Assembly (NCBI GenBank): GCA_023376005.1
Contig: CM042150.1
Location: forward strand, 70,587,084 to 70,651,083
DNA length: 64,000 nt
From: Doryteuthis pealeii
Taxonomy: Eukaryota > Mollusca > Cephalopoda > Myopsida > Loliginidae
Direction: 5' to 3'
Part shown: piece by piece, positions 24,880 to 35,580 of the stretch
Position numbering within the stretch: position 1 is the stretch's first letter
How the letters are laid out: each line of letters begins with the position of its first letter
The notes under the pieces: model-generated
The model's input: only the letters and a program-made list of their open reading frames with translations
Databases searched by the model: none
Told to the model about the DNA's origin: nothing
Program-made: the position numbers and the translations under genes

Positions 24880-25645
24880 TTTGGGTGGGCAAAATAAAAT
24901 TTCTATCAGGTATAGGGTTAAAATAGTTGGATATTTGGATTCTACAGTCCTTATTTGCCTTACATACCAAATTTCAGAAATATTGAATGCATGAAAGTAT
25001 TTTTTTTAAATAAAAAAAAAACACTGAGATTTTGCAACACCGCACGGCCTTAATTTTGAGGCAAAATAGCAAAATTATATCCCCCCCTCTAAAATCGGAA
25101 CTGTAAGGTTTAAGACAAAATAATTTGGCACACTTTCCTAACTCATGAAGGGGAACATTTGTGCCAAATTTCAAGTAATTCGGTGTCGGTGGGTGTAACA
25201 CCCCAGTGAATTGACATGGAATGACCCAAACAAATATTTTCTGAGTTGTGCAATTTATGGGCAAATTAATGTAGATATTTTACAATATCTTCCCCCCCCC
25301 CAGATTTTTATCAGCAAGTCAATTTAGATATTCTAACCCCCACCTTACCCCGTTTAAAATATTTTTCGATGAATTTTTACAAAACACAAATTCAAATTTC
25401 GAATATTAGGTACTGCCAATTTTGACCTCATAGACGTATTTTTAAAAAATAAATTTAATCCCTTCAATTGGAGAAAAAAAATCAGAATTATCATATTTTA
25501 ATGACAATTTCAGTGTTGATTTATCAATGAATGAATTATTTAAAACTCAGATTTTTTTCTGGTCACTTAATTTTGACACTGCCCCAAATTTTTTTGCAGG
25601 GAAGGGGGGGGTCAACATATCTTTTGAAACTAATTATAGTATGAA
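24880..25645 (+). repeat. dispersed AT-rich repeat, family B, copy 1
   Basis: This contains the family B core 'aatcag..ttatc..attttaatga.aatttcag.gttgatttatcaatgaatgaa' (about 25478-25540) and ends with a TTGAC...CCCC / GGGG..TCAA inverted pair (25572-25616). Related copies lie at 28080-28760, 32760-33220, 51450-51960 and around the second Gypsy element (57450-57599 plus 63864-64000). Non-coding. The element class is unknown to me. Confidence 0.6.
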
Positions 25646-25730
25646 TAAAAAGACAAAAGACTGTTAATAAAAGAACACAAAGAAAAAATATTTTAAAGGA
25701 GCATGTCTTGTAGAAAATAAGTACTGAAAA

Positions 25731-26872
25731 TTAAATGTAAAAAAAAAAGAAAAAAAAAGCTTTGGATTTTGTTTTTTTTTTACTCTTTTGTTTATATATA
25801 TATATGTGTGTGTGTGTGTGTATGAAGTTTAAAGGGTATTGTAATTTAAGAAAAGACTTTTCAATAATATTAAATTCTTCTTCTAAATATTTCTTATTGC
25901 ATATCTTAAGTGCTCTAAGAAAGAAACCTATTATGATACCACTTTTTATCTTATTGTTATGGTGGGAATAAAAATAGATGTAGTCATTTTTGTTGGTATT
26001 CTTATGATAAACTTTAAATTCTAAAATGTTGTTATTGTTTATAATAAGTGTGTCTAAAAATGGTAGGGTGTGGTTTTGTTCAAGTTCATGAGTAAATTTA
26101 ATGGAGGGTTCCACATCATTTAGTTTGTCAATGATATTAGTTAAATTACAGTTTTTCGAGTAAATGAATAACATGTTGTCAATGTAATGGAAAAAATTAG
26201 TTATTAGGTCAAATATATTGAAAGGGACCGGATTCTAAGAATTCAAGGAATAAGCATGCCAATATGCCACTCAAAGGTGACCCCATAGGCAACCCGAACT
26301 TCTATTTGTAAAAAGTTCCATTATATTGGAAAAAACAATTTCTAGTGCAAAGTCTACAAATTTGGACTATCTTGTTAATAGGTAATGGAAAGGAGTATTA
26401 ATTTTGTTGAGATGGTTTTCTAGACGAGTAATGCATTTGTCAACTGGGATACTAGTGTAAAGTGATTTAATATCTAAGCTTGCTAGACATTTGTTGTTTA
26501 TATTTCTTATTTTTTCAATTAAGCTATTCAAATTTTTAATGTTAGATTTGCTAACTGTACCTAAGAGGGGGTTAATATTTTAGCTAGAGATTTAGCAATT
26601 TTATGAGGGGCAGTTCCAATTCCCGAAATTATAGGTCTTAACGGAATGCCTGGTTTGTGTGTTTTGGGGAGACTGTAAATAGTGGGGACGATAGGGTGGT
26701 AGTCTATCAAAGATAGCCAAGTTTTATCTGTGTTGCTTATTAGTTTTTTATATGTTTTATTGAAAATGATTGTGCTGTTACTAATGGTTTGTGGAGAGAT
26801 TATTTCATAGGTATTACGATCATTGAGGATATCAAGCATTTTGTCATATTGTTTAGAACACATAATGACCAC
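25731..26872 (-). pseudogene. Penelope-like element reverse transcriptase, fragment
   Basis: The minus-strand frame at 26872-26561 has PTIYSLPKTHKPGIPLRPII then GIGTAPHKIAKSLAKILTP, the hallmark N-terminal RT block of Penelope-like elements. Continuing through frameshifts there is ASLDIKSLYTSIPV-like sequence (26520-26440), then FHYIDNMLFIY (about 26190) and LPFLDTLII (about 26060). Catalytic YxDD is YIDN here, so the second metal-binding Asp is lost. The frame runs into a TA/TG microsatellite at 25823. The GIY-YIG endonuclease is not seen. The 5' end abuts an LTR at 26873. Inactive. Confidence 0.8.
25796..25822. repeat. (TA)n(TG)n microsatellite
   Basis: A short compound run that truncates the Penelope-like frame. 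Confidence 0.9.
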
Positions 26873-27819
26873 TGATATATCTTAGGATATCCGTAAAGCG
26901 TATGGTATGCAAAGAAGAAAAACGGACGAGAAGTTTTGGATTTATATCGTTTATTTAAAATAAACAAAAACTGGAAATGTTGTGAAAGAAATTCCCCTTA
27001 AGCCTGGTGTGTGAAGTGGGGGCAGGTACGTTTGGTTGAAGGTCAGGTGAGGTCAATTCTGGCTCTGAGCGGTGTGGGTGTGGATAATAGTAGTAGTAGA
27101 TAATAAGTCAGGAATAGTGACATAGGCAGATGGACCCGTGATGGTCAGTAGTAGATTCGTGTCGGTAGAGTGCAATGTAAGTTGATATAGTCACTCATGG
27201 TGTGGATGATAAGTCAAGAATAGTGACGTGGTGGTCAGGGAAGGTAAGGGTATTGTGCCGGTCATGGTAGAGTTGAAGGCAAGCTCAAGTCGGCTGGTGA
27301 GAGGGTGTGTTAAGTCGTCAGTTGGTGAACTGTGGTGTAGGGTTTCGTAGCGGCTCACTTGTCCCCTTAAGAGGTTAAGGGTAGGCGGTTGGTAAGCGGG
27401 TTCTGTTGTCAGCTTCCCCTTGTTTGATCTGTCCTGACGCCCGGGTATCTCTGCCGTCCTGCCTGGCGTGGGGGCCCTCCGTCCACTGCTTGGTGCTCAA
27501 AATGCCAGACTTATGTAGTGACGAGATAGGCTCCAGATAGGCCTTTCATGGTTCTGGGGGGAAAAGCTCCTATTGGCCGAAAATCTGGATTCCGTGTATA
27601 ATATTATTTTTTTATTGTTTGGAATTCCTTTCAAGCGGAACTCAATCTGAGCCTATGCGCAGAACCGTGTTAACTTGGTCACTTTGTTTTAGGGTACCGT
27701 TGGGTTAACTTCCGCTGGTAGGCGTCCGTGACTCGTGTTTTGTTTTGCTCTGTTGGTGAGTGGATATATTGTGGAATAAGGATTGTGAATCATAAGAGAT
27801 ATCTATCTCTGTTATAACA
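26873..27819 (-). mobile_element. putative LTR next to an inverted polypurine tract
   Basis: Read on the minus strand the block starts TGTTATAACAGAGATAG (27819) and can end ...GATATATCA (26873), giving TG...CA ends. An AATAAA signal lies near 26948-26954, about 75 nt before the end. Directly outside the start, the minus strand reads CAAAGGAGGAGGAGTGG, a good polypurine tract (27820-27836). That is what precedes the 3' LTR of an LTR retrotransposon. No gag or pol of this element remains. The block is GC-richer than its surroundings. Confidence 0.55.
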
Positions 27820-27910
27820 CCACTCCTCCTCCTTTGTCAGAGCCCCCCTCTGACAAAGGAGGAGGAGTGGTGTTATAACAGAGATAGATATCTCTTATGA
27901 TTCACAATCC
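27780..27910. repeat. perfect 63-bp inverted repeat
   Basis: 27780-27842 and 27848-27910 are exact reverse complements, separated by CCCCC. Each arm contains the first 40 bp of an LTR plus its polypurine tract, so two copies of an LTR/PPT junction face each other. Confidence 0.97.
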
Positions 27911-27913
27911 AAT

Positions 27914-28001
27914 ATAATTCCTTGAATGAATCCACATCTCCAAATTTTGGTTGGTGGTGGTGGCTGCAATAATTCCTTGAATGAATCCACATCTCCAAAT
28001 T
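27914..28001. repeat. 33-bp direct repeat, two copies
   Basis: The sequence ataattccttgaatgaatcc... (33 bp) occurs at 27914-27946 and 27969-28001, identical, 55 bp apart. The spacer contains a GGT-rich stretch (ttggttggtggtggtgg). It lies immediately right of the palindrome. Confidence 0.95.
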
Positions 28002-28079
28002 AAAAGACAAAATTAAAATACTTTGCAACATATATATGTGTGTATATAATTGTCTTTTAGATTATCAGTGAAAAAATTA

Positions 28080-28760
28080 TACAACGATATTTGTTGTGTT
28101 AAAAAGGGCAGGGGCCTAACTTTTCAACTGAGTTTTTTTCCAAAAAATATGAGATAACAATTCTAAATAGGCTTGTTATTAAATAGATATTTGTTTTTAG
28201 AATCTATAATCATGGAATTTAAAACTTAAATTTAGGATTTCATATTTCAAATTAATTCTATCTATTAATTATGTATATGGATTATTTTCAAGGCGCATAT
28301 AGGTGACATTTATTTTAAAGAACTTCAATTTATTTCCATTGAATCAGTTTGATTGAAATGATTCAGTAATTTAAAAGAATTCATTGATTAATAAGTCAAC
28401 ACTAAAAATTTTATTAAAATCGGATAATTCTCTGATTTTTAGCAATTTTTTTTTTTTGCAATCTGTGCCTCCACATTTTTTAACATATTTCTTGGTGAAT
28501 TTTTGTAAACAAAAACGCCAGATTAAATTACATACATTAAATTGAGTTTTTTACTACCTTAAAAATTTCAAGGTCAATTTTACATGTCTGTCAATATCCG
28601 TGGCTAAATTGAAAGATAGCCATGAATTTTATCTTTGAAAAAATTCAAGTTAAAAAATATGCGATGATATGTTGCATATTTTCTGAGATTTAAAAAAACA
28701 TTTTTTAAATCTTCAATTTCAACTATGGATGACAAAAGGGGCCGAATTCTCTCCCAGTTT
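28080..28760 (-). repeat. dispersed AT-rich repeat, family B, inverted copy
   Basis: The family B core is found here in reverse (ttcattgattaataagtcaac..attttattaaaatcggataat..ctgattttta, about 28380-28445). With the copy at 24880-25645 it forms an inverted pair flanking the Penelope-like/LTR block. Confidence 0.5.
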
Positions 28761-29290
28761 GAATAAATATGTCAATCGCAACAGAGAAAAGTTTTTTTGG
28801 CTACACTTCCAGGAAAAAATATTTTTAAAGATATTGGAAAGAAAATCCAATATTTATATTTTACTTCGAAATACCCGGATGTGAAAACAAACAAGATAGT
28901 AAAAAAAATTTCAATGTTTGTCCACCATAGGTGGCAAGAGACAATGAGTTATCACCTCTTGGGATATGCATTTATCTCTCTTACACTTCAAAAATTGAAC
29001 ATGGCTATTAATGTATGATAGTATATAAAATATAATACAGATATAAAAAATGAGGGGTGGTCATTGTAAGATATCTACATATATTTGCCAATAAAAAAGC
29101 GAGAAACACAGCACAGTAAATATCTGAAATTTGAGTTTATTGAAATTTGTACTAATTCAATGAAAAGATAAACAAAAAAACATTTATTTAAAATATTGGG
29201 TGAGGGTGTAAAATTGATTTGCTAATGAAAAAATTACCCAGTAATGTTGATCATGGCTAAGCAAAAACAGGAGGCCAGACAATTGTATTG
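28761..29290. other. gene-less AT-rich interior of the transposon
   Basis: No supported gene. A 73-codon plus-strand frame at 28797 has no recognisable motif and I treat it as chance. Confidence 0.5.
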
Positions 29291-29373
29291 TACAGGGTGT
29301 CCATAAAGTCAGAGAGCACTTAAAATAATTTATAACTTTAAAGTGCATATAGACTTTGTGGACACTCGGTGTA
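29291..29373. mobile_element. miniature mariner-type element (MITE)
   Basis: An element of about 79 bp flanked by TA on both sides (29291-29292 and 29372-29373). Its ends CAGGGTGTCCATAAAGTC and, inverted, CACCGAGTGTCCACAAAGTC pair over about 20 bp. TA target and end sequence fit a mariner-derived MITE. There is no coding capacity. Confidence 0.75.
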
Positions 29374-29591
29374 GTTAATTGATAGATGTAGGCATTATCT
29401 ATAATAAAACCAAGATAATTAATTAACCCTGCATCATAAAAAAAGTAACAATAAAACTGTCTAAATCTGTTGACATTAGATTAATATCGATTAAATTATG
29501 AAATTGCCGTGAACAATTTCTGTCTTGGAAAATCTTAAAAATGTCCTGGAAATGTCCTGGAAAATGATTTTCTAAAATGAGTGGGAACCCT

Positions 29592-29592
29592 G

Positions 29593-29627
<35 letters not shown>

Positions 29628-29632
29628 ACATA
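29592..29632. repeat. (TA)n microsatellite
   Basis: An interrupted TA run directly outside the right transposon terminus. Confidence 0.9.
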
Positions 29633-29759
29633 TTTTATATCTAAGTAGATAAGAGGTTGTTGATTTTTTTATTGTAAAGAATGTTATTGCATTAAGTGCT
29701 GTCAAAATTTGATCTGTATTATCAGAAAAATGCAGAAACAAATTATTTGATTAGTCAGT

Positions 29760-30890
29760 CTAATATTCCCACTTGTTTTTTTGTTTTGTTTTTTTTTATT
29801 TGTGGTTATTATTATTTAATCATAATAGTTAAATAAGAGCTGTGTAAATGGAGTTCAGAACTGTTTGAATTATGCAAATATCCCCGGTGGTTCAAAAGTT
29901 ATGAGAATTTAAAGCCTCGAAATTGGGGATACAGAAGTGGATTTTGTTAAAACATTATGTCAAATCAAGGATCATTTCAAAACAAGAAATTCAGTGATTT
30001 CTTCACCATTTCTTTATTTTTGGTGCAATTTTGATAAAACTTGGTATTCTTATGTAAAATCATATGTTCTTTCTGATTCTGCTCTCAAATTGTATGTATC
30101 TCTATTTTATAACCCATTATTTAGAGAATAAGAGATAGAGATAGCAGAGTTTTTTTTTAGTTTACCACAAGACTATTCAACATTTTCATTTTAATACTGC
30201 ATGTATACACATATATAGTATTAATTTAAATATACAACATCACTTTGAACTTAAAAATACATTTTAAATACCTATGTTAAATTACATACAGGAAATAGAA
30301 TATCCATTTACATATGTTTTTAAACTTTGTTTATATTTCACGTAATGTTAAGTTGTTTTTTCCCAAAATTTAAAGTTTGATGAAAAAACCCTGATGGTAC
30401 AGCATTATTAATATTTCACACATATATGAAGATAATTCTGAGACTATCTTCTGTTAGTGATATTGTGCTCTTTTTTTGCTGATCTTATACTTTTTGAAAA
30501 AATCTCCAACTTTTGTCCATAATATTTTCGTTTCCAAAGTTTGGAAAAGAAAGAATCAAGTTCCTGCTTGTTTTTTAAGCTGCATTCTAAGTAAGTGTAA
30601 AATTTCAAGAATATTGATAAAGATTAATCACTTTGATTTTACGTAAGAAATTACCGTGAAAATTTAGTCTCAGAAAAAAACTCATATTATGCATTTTTGG
30701 CTGTTCAAAGCAAAATACCATTTTAACTCACTGTAAAAAATAATTCAATGTATAAAAACACATAAAATTAAATATTTAGAAAGATTATTTAATTTTCTTT
30801 CCAACCATATAAATATATTTAAGTTTAGGCCAGAAATACATGAGAAATTGTGATTTAAACCAATTAAGGTCAGAATTTGTCAATGACCAC
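29760..30890. repeat. dispersed repeat, family C, copy 1
   Basis: 29830-30090 matches 33790-34050 at high similarity (gtaaatggagttcagaactg, tttgaattatgcaaatatcccc, ggttcaaaagttatgagaat). The later part (30560-30890: aatttcaagaatattgataaag, attattcaatgtataaaaacac, tttccaaccatataaatat) recurs at 34370-34500, 34810-34990 and 35280-35580. Non-coding; stops are dense. Confidence 0.75.
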
Positions 30891-33215
30891 TAAAATCAAC
30901 GAAATTGCTGAGGTTGCTGGTCAGTCTTGATATATTTATATCATTGTGTAGCACAATTTAAAAGATATTGTTCATGTAAGAAACTTTGTGGGATTAACTA
31001 TTTTTCAAAGTGGTTTACAACACTCAACGTTTCATGTAGTTATTTAGTTGGTAAAAGTTCTTTTTGTTTTGTTTTTTTTAATTATTATTACTATTTTGAA
31101 TTATTTTCTTCCTTGTGAAAAATTGGCTGGGCAGGGTTCTTAGATAGAATATTTGGAAACTCATCATCTAATGATTATAAAAGTTTTTATCATGCTCCGT
31201 TTCATATCAAGAAAGACATCCCCATCATTTTTTTTTAAATTCCTAATATATGTTTTAAATATGCTAAAACACCAAAATGTTAAAATTTGAAATGGTATGT
31301 GAGTTTTGGGTTTAATGCTTCCTTGATACTGGCTCTGAACGTAAAAGTATGAAGCATTCTTCAGTATGACAGTATAAGGCATTCCTTTAAATTTCTTCCC
31401 CTACTATAAATGATGTAGTGTGATAAAATAAATTGACATGGTCTTCCCACCCCCCTTTTTTTTCCTTTAAGTGTTTTCTTGTACATGTACATGTTTAAAT
31501 ATTATTAGATTTTCTTGTAGGTTTTTGAAAGTTTTGTTTCATATTTAAGCAGGATTGCTAAGATAGAGCAAAGACAAGTTATATAGGATTATTAAATCAT
31601 TGTTTTAGATAATATACTTATCATTTTATTCTATATTCTACCATCTTTCAAACAATCTCATAATTCTATCCTCCCAGAACTTTTTAACTTCCTGGGCCAA
31701 GGACAGCTCTGTTTTTTTTTTCAATCTTACAAGGAAGTGAAAAATGTTTTAATTAATAGAATTCTGTAAAGTACCTTCTCTATAAAGGTTGCTGTCTGTA
31801 CCCTCTGCAGAGAGATAAGACCCCCCCCCCCCGAAAAAGGGGCGGGGATGTCCATGATATGGCACTAAATTGCATTTGATGGTGACACTCCAGTTCTAGA
31901 CATCTGTGAAATGTGGAGTACATCTTTATTGCCATTACTTCCAGGTTCATCCTGACTCACCTGTTAGGGTCCCATTAGTTGGGCAAATAGATCTTTCTAA
32001 AAAAAATCATTTGTATCCAATAGGAATGTGTGCATAAAAAAAGAAACAACTACACAAAAAATGTAAATATGAACATACAATGAATGTGATTCCTTAAGCT
32101 CTAGGCATAAGATAACCCTAGATTGGTTGACATGCTGTTAAAATCAATCAATCATCTAAAAAGAATATACCAACAAACATTTTATACTAAATAAATGCTA
32201 TCTACTTGCACTCAAATTAGGATAGTTTGTATATTTAAATTACTTAAGTTCATGATGCATTGGTTTTTCACTCATTGATCTGCATATATATTTAATTTAG
32301 TAGAAACAATTAGGAATTAAAGAATACAATAAAATCATAAAATAAAGATAATACAGAAGTTAATGAAACATTTAGAAAAAGTTTATATAAACTCTGATAT
32401 AGATTAACAAGAATTATTTTTAAAGGAAACTAAAATGTGACTCAAAATGGTACTTGTACCTGCATGAAAATGTTAGCAAAAGTAGCATGTGTGTATGTAT
32501 TTATTCAGGCAGTATGCAACACAAGGTCAGTTTTTCAGTGGACTAGTGCTGGTTTGAATTCAGTTTTACTTCTCTTAGACTGGTTGCATTACCAGCATTT
32601 CCTAGTCCTAGTATTTACCCATAGCCAGAGGAGAAGGATGAATTCATACCTTTCCCAAATGAAACTCAAACAGTCTTGTCTAGAATTTGAACTCGATTTG
32701 CTGTGAACATTTCCTCCAACGACTGTTACAAAATAAAAAGACCCGAAAAATGTTATTTTAAATTTTTTTTATTTTTATGATGCGGTCTTCTGGATTTATC
32801 TTTCTAGAAATATAAAAATTAGGTACTGGAAATTTTGTTAATCAAATGAGCAAATGTTCAACTCCCACCCCCACGATCTTAATATTTTTTTTTCAAGCTA
32901 AAAAAAAAAAACCTATTCATTATGAAATTAAGTCATTAATGAATAAAGTGCTGAAAATTTCATTAAAATTGGATAATACCCTGATTTTTGGTTATTGTTT
33001 TAAAATTTAAAAACAAAATTTAAATTTATTACCTCCCTTGAGTAGAATTGCACATGCCTACTATTATCATTATACAAGAGTGTATGAATGGCTTCCTTAG
33101 AAAGAAAAATATACTAAGTTAAAAACCCGAAACCAAAATGAAAAACTGTGTTATCAAGGGGGAAAAAATGAAATTGATACCAAAATCAAAATTGTCAAAC
33201 CACCCTCTTTAACCC

Positions 33216-33255
<40 letters not shown>

Positions 33256-33754
33256 TTACAAGTTCATATACTGTTATATACTGTTTGTTGGTGTTGCCAG
33301 CTTGAATGGGTCCAGAAAATTTGTATTGTTTTAGTCATCATTGTTAGCCAGTTATACAAAGACAATTGCTTTACTTAGTAATAGTGATGATACAAATGAA
33401 ATTTTCTTAGGAGAAATTTTTTTAATAAAAACCAAGAAGCTTTTTGAATAATAAGCTGCTACTTATTTCTCCTGTGTATTAATTAGACCATTGATTATAT
33501 TTGCACATTGATTTACTATATAATTAAGATAAGAGAGGAAATGCACAATATTTCTAGCTTTATAGTGTCACTGAAATAAGCATTTATTGTTTCTACACTT
33601 AGATTTGGTTATGTATATTATAAGAAGTAGATTGTTAGTTTTGTAAAATGATATAGCATTTTACATTCCAGGTTAATTCGGGTGGGGAATTTGTTGGGCA
33701 AAGAAAATTAAATTTTTAATCTGTACTATTTCATTATATTAGCATTCCCAGTTG
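30891..33754. other. gene-less stretch with repeats
   Basis: Apart from family A copy 2, family B sequence at 32760-33220 (core about 32925-32995, reverse orientation) and a (TA)n run at 33222-33250, I see nothing. An 89-codon frame at 32437-32706 shows no domain; the surrounding block (32500-32705) is slightly GC-richer and may be an old repeat. Confidence 0.5.
31780..31995. repeat. dispersed repeat, family A, copy 2
   Basis: Matches the right half of the block at 11995-12395 (gtggagtac..ctttattgccattacttccaggttcatcctgac). It includes a C-run (31821-31833) next to aaaaaggggcgggg. Confidence 0.6.
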
Positions 33755-35580
33755 ATTTTTTTATTTGAGGTTATTGTTATTTAATCATTTTAGTTATATA
33801 GAGCTTTGTAAATGGAGTTCAGAACTGTTTGAATTATGCAAATATCCCCAGTGGTTCAAAAGTTATGAGAATTTAAAGCCCCGAAACTGGGGGTACAAAA
33901 GTGGACATGATTTTGATTTAAAAAATCTGTCAATTCATGGACCATTTCAGAACAAGTAATTCAGTAATTTCTTCACCATTTCTTTATTTTTGAAGCAATT
34001 TTGATAAAACTTGGCATTCTTATGTAAAATTTTATATTCTGTCTGATTCTGGTCTTAGATTTGATGTATCTCCATGCTAGAATCCATTATTTGAGGAATA
34101 AAAAGTAGGGATATCAAGATTTTTTTTTTTAAGTTTACCACAAGATTATTCAACATTTTCATTTTTATACTGCATGTATACACATATATAATACATATAT
34201 AATATTAATTTAAATATATAACCTAACTTTTAATTTAAAATACATTTCTAAATGCTCATGTTGAATTACATAAAAGAAATAGATTACCTATTTACATATT
34301 TTCACACAAACCCGGTCAGTGTGGGCCGTGTTTTGTTTACATCTCTCGTAATTTCAAGTTATTTTTTTTCCAAAATTGAAACGGTTTTAAAAAATAATTC
34401 AATTGTTAAAAACACATAAAAGTTGAATAATTAGAAAGATTGTGTTATTTTATTTTCAACAATATAAATATTTTAAGAATTGGACGAGAAATAAGCGATG
34501 AATTTAAACTTTTTTGTGTGCATTAACAATGCCTAGAGAATTTATGTATGCATGTCGGACAAATAGATTTGAGTTTTTTTTTTCAAAATACTAACTTTCA
34601 AAGCAAATCATGAAGTGTTTAGCAATCTTTAAATTTTACAAATTATATATCAAAATAATTCTGAAACTTTCTAATATCACGGACATAGTGCTTTCTTTTT
34701 TCTTCTCTTATATTTTTTAGCCACTTAGATTTTCCAAAGAAATGTAGAGTGTAAAATGTATTCTCGTAAAAAATTCCTATCACGCATTTTCGGTTGTTTG
34801 AATGCAAAATACGTTTTTAACTCGCTATAAAAAATTATTCAATTAATAAAAACACATACAAATTACATATTTAGAGAGATTATTTTATTCTCTTTCCAAC
34901 CATATAAATATTTTTTTAAGATTGAACCATAAATATATATGAGAAATAGTGATTTTAAATCAATAAGGTCTGATTTGTGACGTCAGTTGACAGGGTGTTT
35001 TTACATCCGAAAGTCACGTAAATTTGAGTTTTTTCTTTAAAATCCAAACTTTTGGAGAAAATCCCAAAGCTTTTAGCAATCTTTAAATTTTACAAATTAT
35101 ATATCAAAATAATTCTGAAACTTTCTAATATCATGGACATAGTGCTTTTTTTTTTTTTTCTTCTCTTATATTTTTTAAACAAATAGCCTTCAACTTTGCC
35201 CTCTCATATCTTTATTTCCACGGGTCCTAGAAACAAAACAAAAAGACCCCGTTTGTACTTCCAGGTGTCTTCTAATTCAGTGCAAAATTTCAAGAAAATT
35301 GATAAAGGTTAGCCACTTAGATTTTGAAAAACAAATCAGCGTGTAAAATTTATCCTTAAAAAAAAAAAAAACGGTCATATTTTTGTTTTCAGCTGATCAA
35401 CCGAAAATACGGTTTTAACTAGCTGTAAAAAATTGTTCTATTTATGAAAACCGATAAAAATTACATGTTTAGAAATATTATTCAATTCTCTTTCCGACCA
35501 TATAAATATTTTTAAGATTGGTTAAGAAATACCCAAGAAATTGCAAATTGAACTGATTACAGTCGCAAATTTGAAAATGT
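33755..35580. repeat. dispersed repeat, family C, further copies in tandem
   Basis: The left part repeats family C copy 1 (see 29760-30890). Within this block 34630-34720 (aaattatatatcaaaataattctgaaactttctaatatca) recurs at 35090-35180. The motif 'cgaaaata..ggttttaact..ctgtaaaaaat..ttcaat' recurs at about 34795, 34810 and 35400. I read three diverged, partly tandem copies. Non-coding. Confidence 0.65.

Larger units (their letters stand above)
18755..29590 (-). mobile_element. candidate large DNA transposon with GGGTTCCCAC termini
   Basis: GGGTTCCCACGCAT at 18755-18768 is inverted at 29577-29590 (reading GGGTTCCCACTCAT on the minus strand). Just inside both ends lie clusters of cctggaaaat/attttccag motifs (18769-18885 and 29521-29575), a subterminal pattern seen in many animal DNA transposons. 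Both ends are embedded in (TA)n. Inside, on the minus strand, is a decayed gene of a conserved metazoan family that could be its transposase. The present span is 10.8 kb, inflated by a hAT element, a mariner fragment, a Penelope-like RT and an LTR. The link between termini and protein is inference; the two ends could belong to different copies. Confidence 0.45.
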
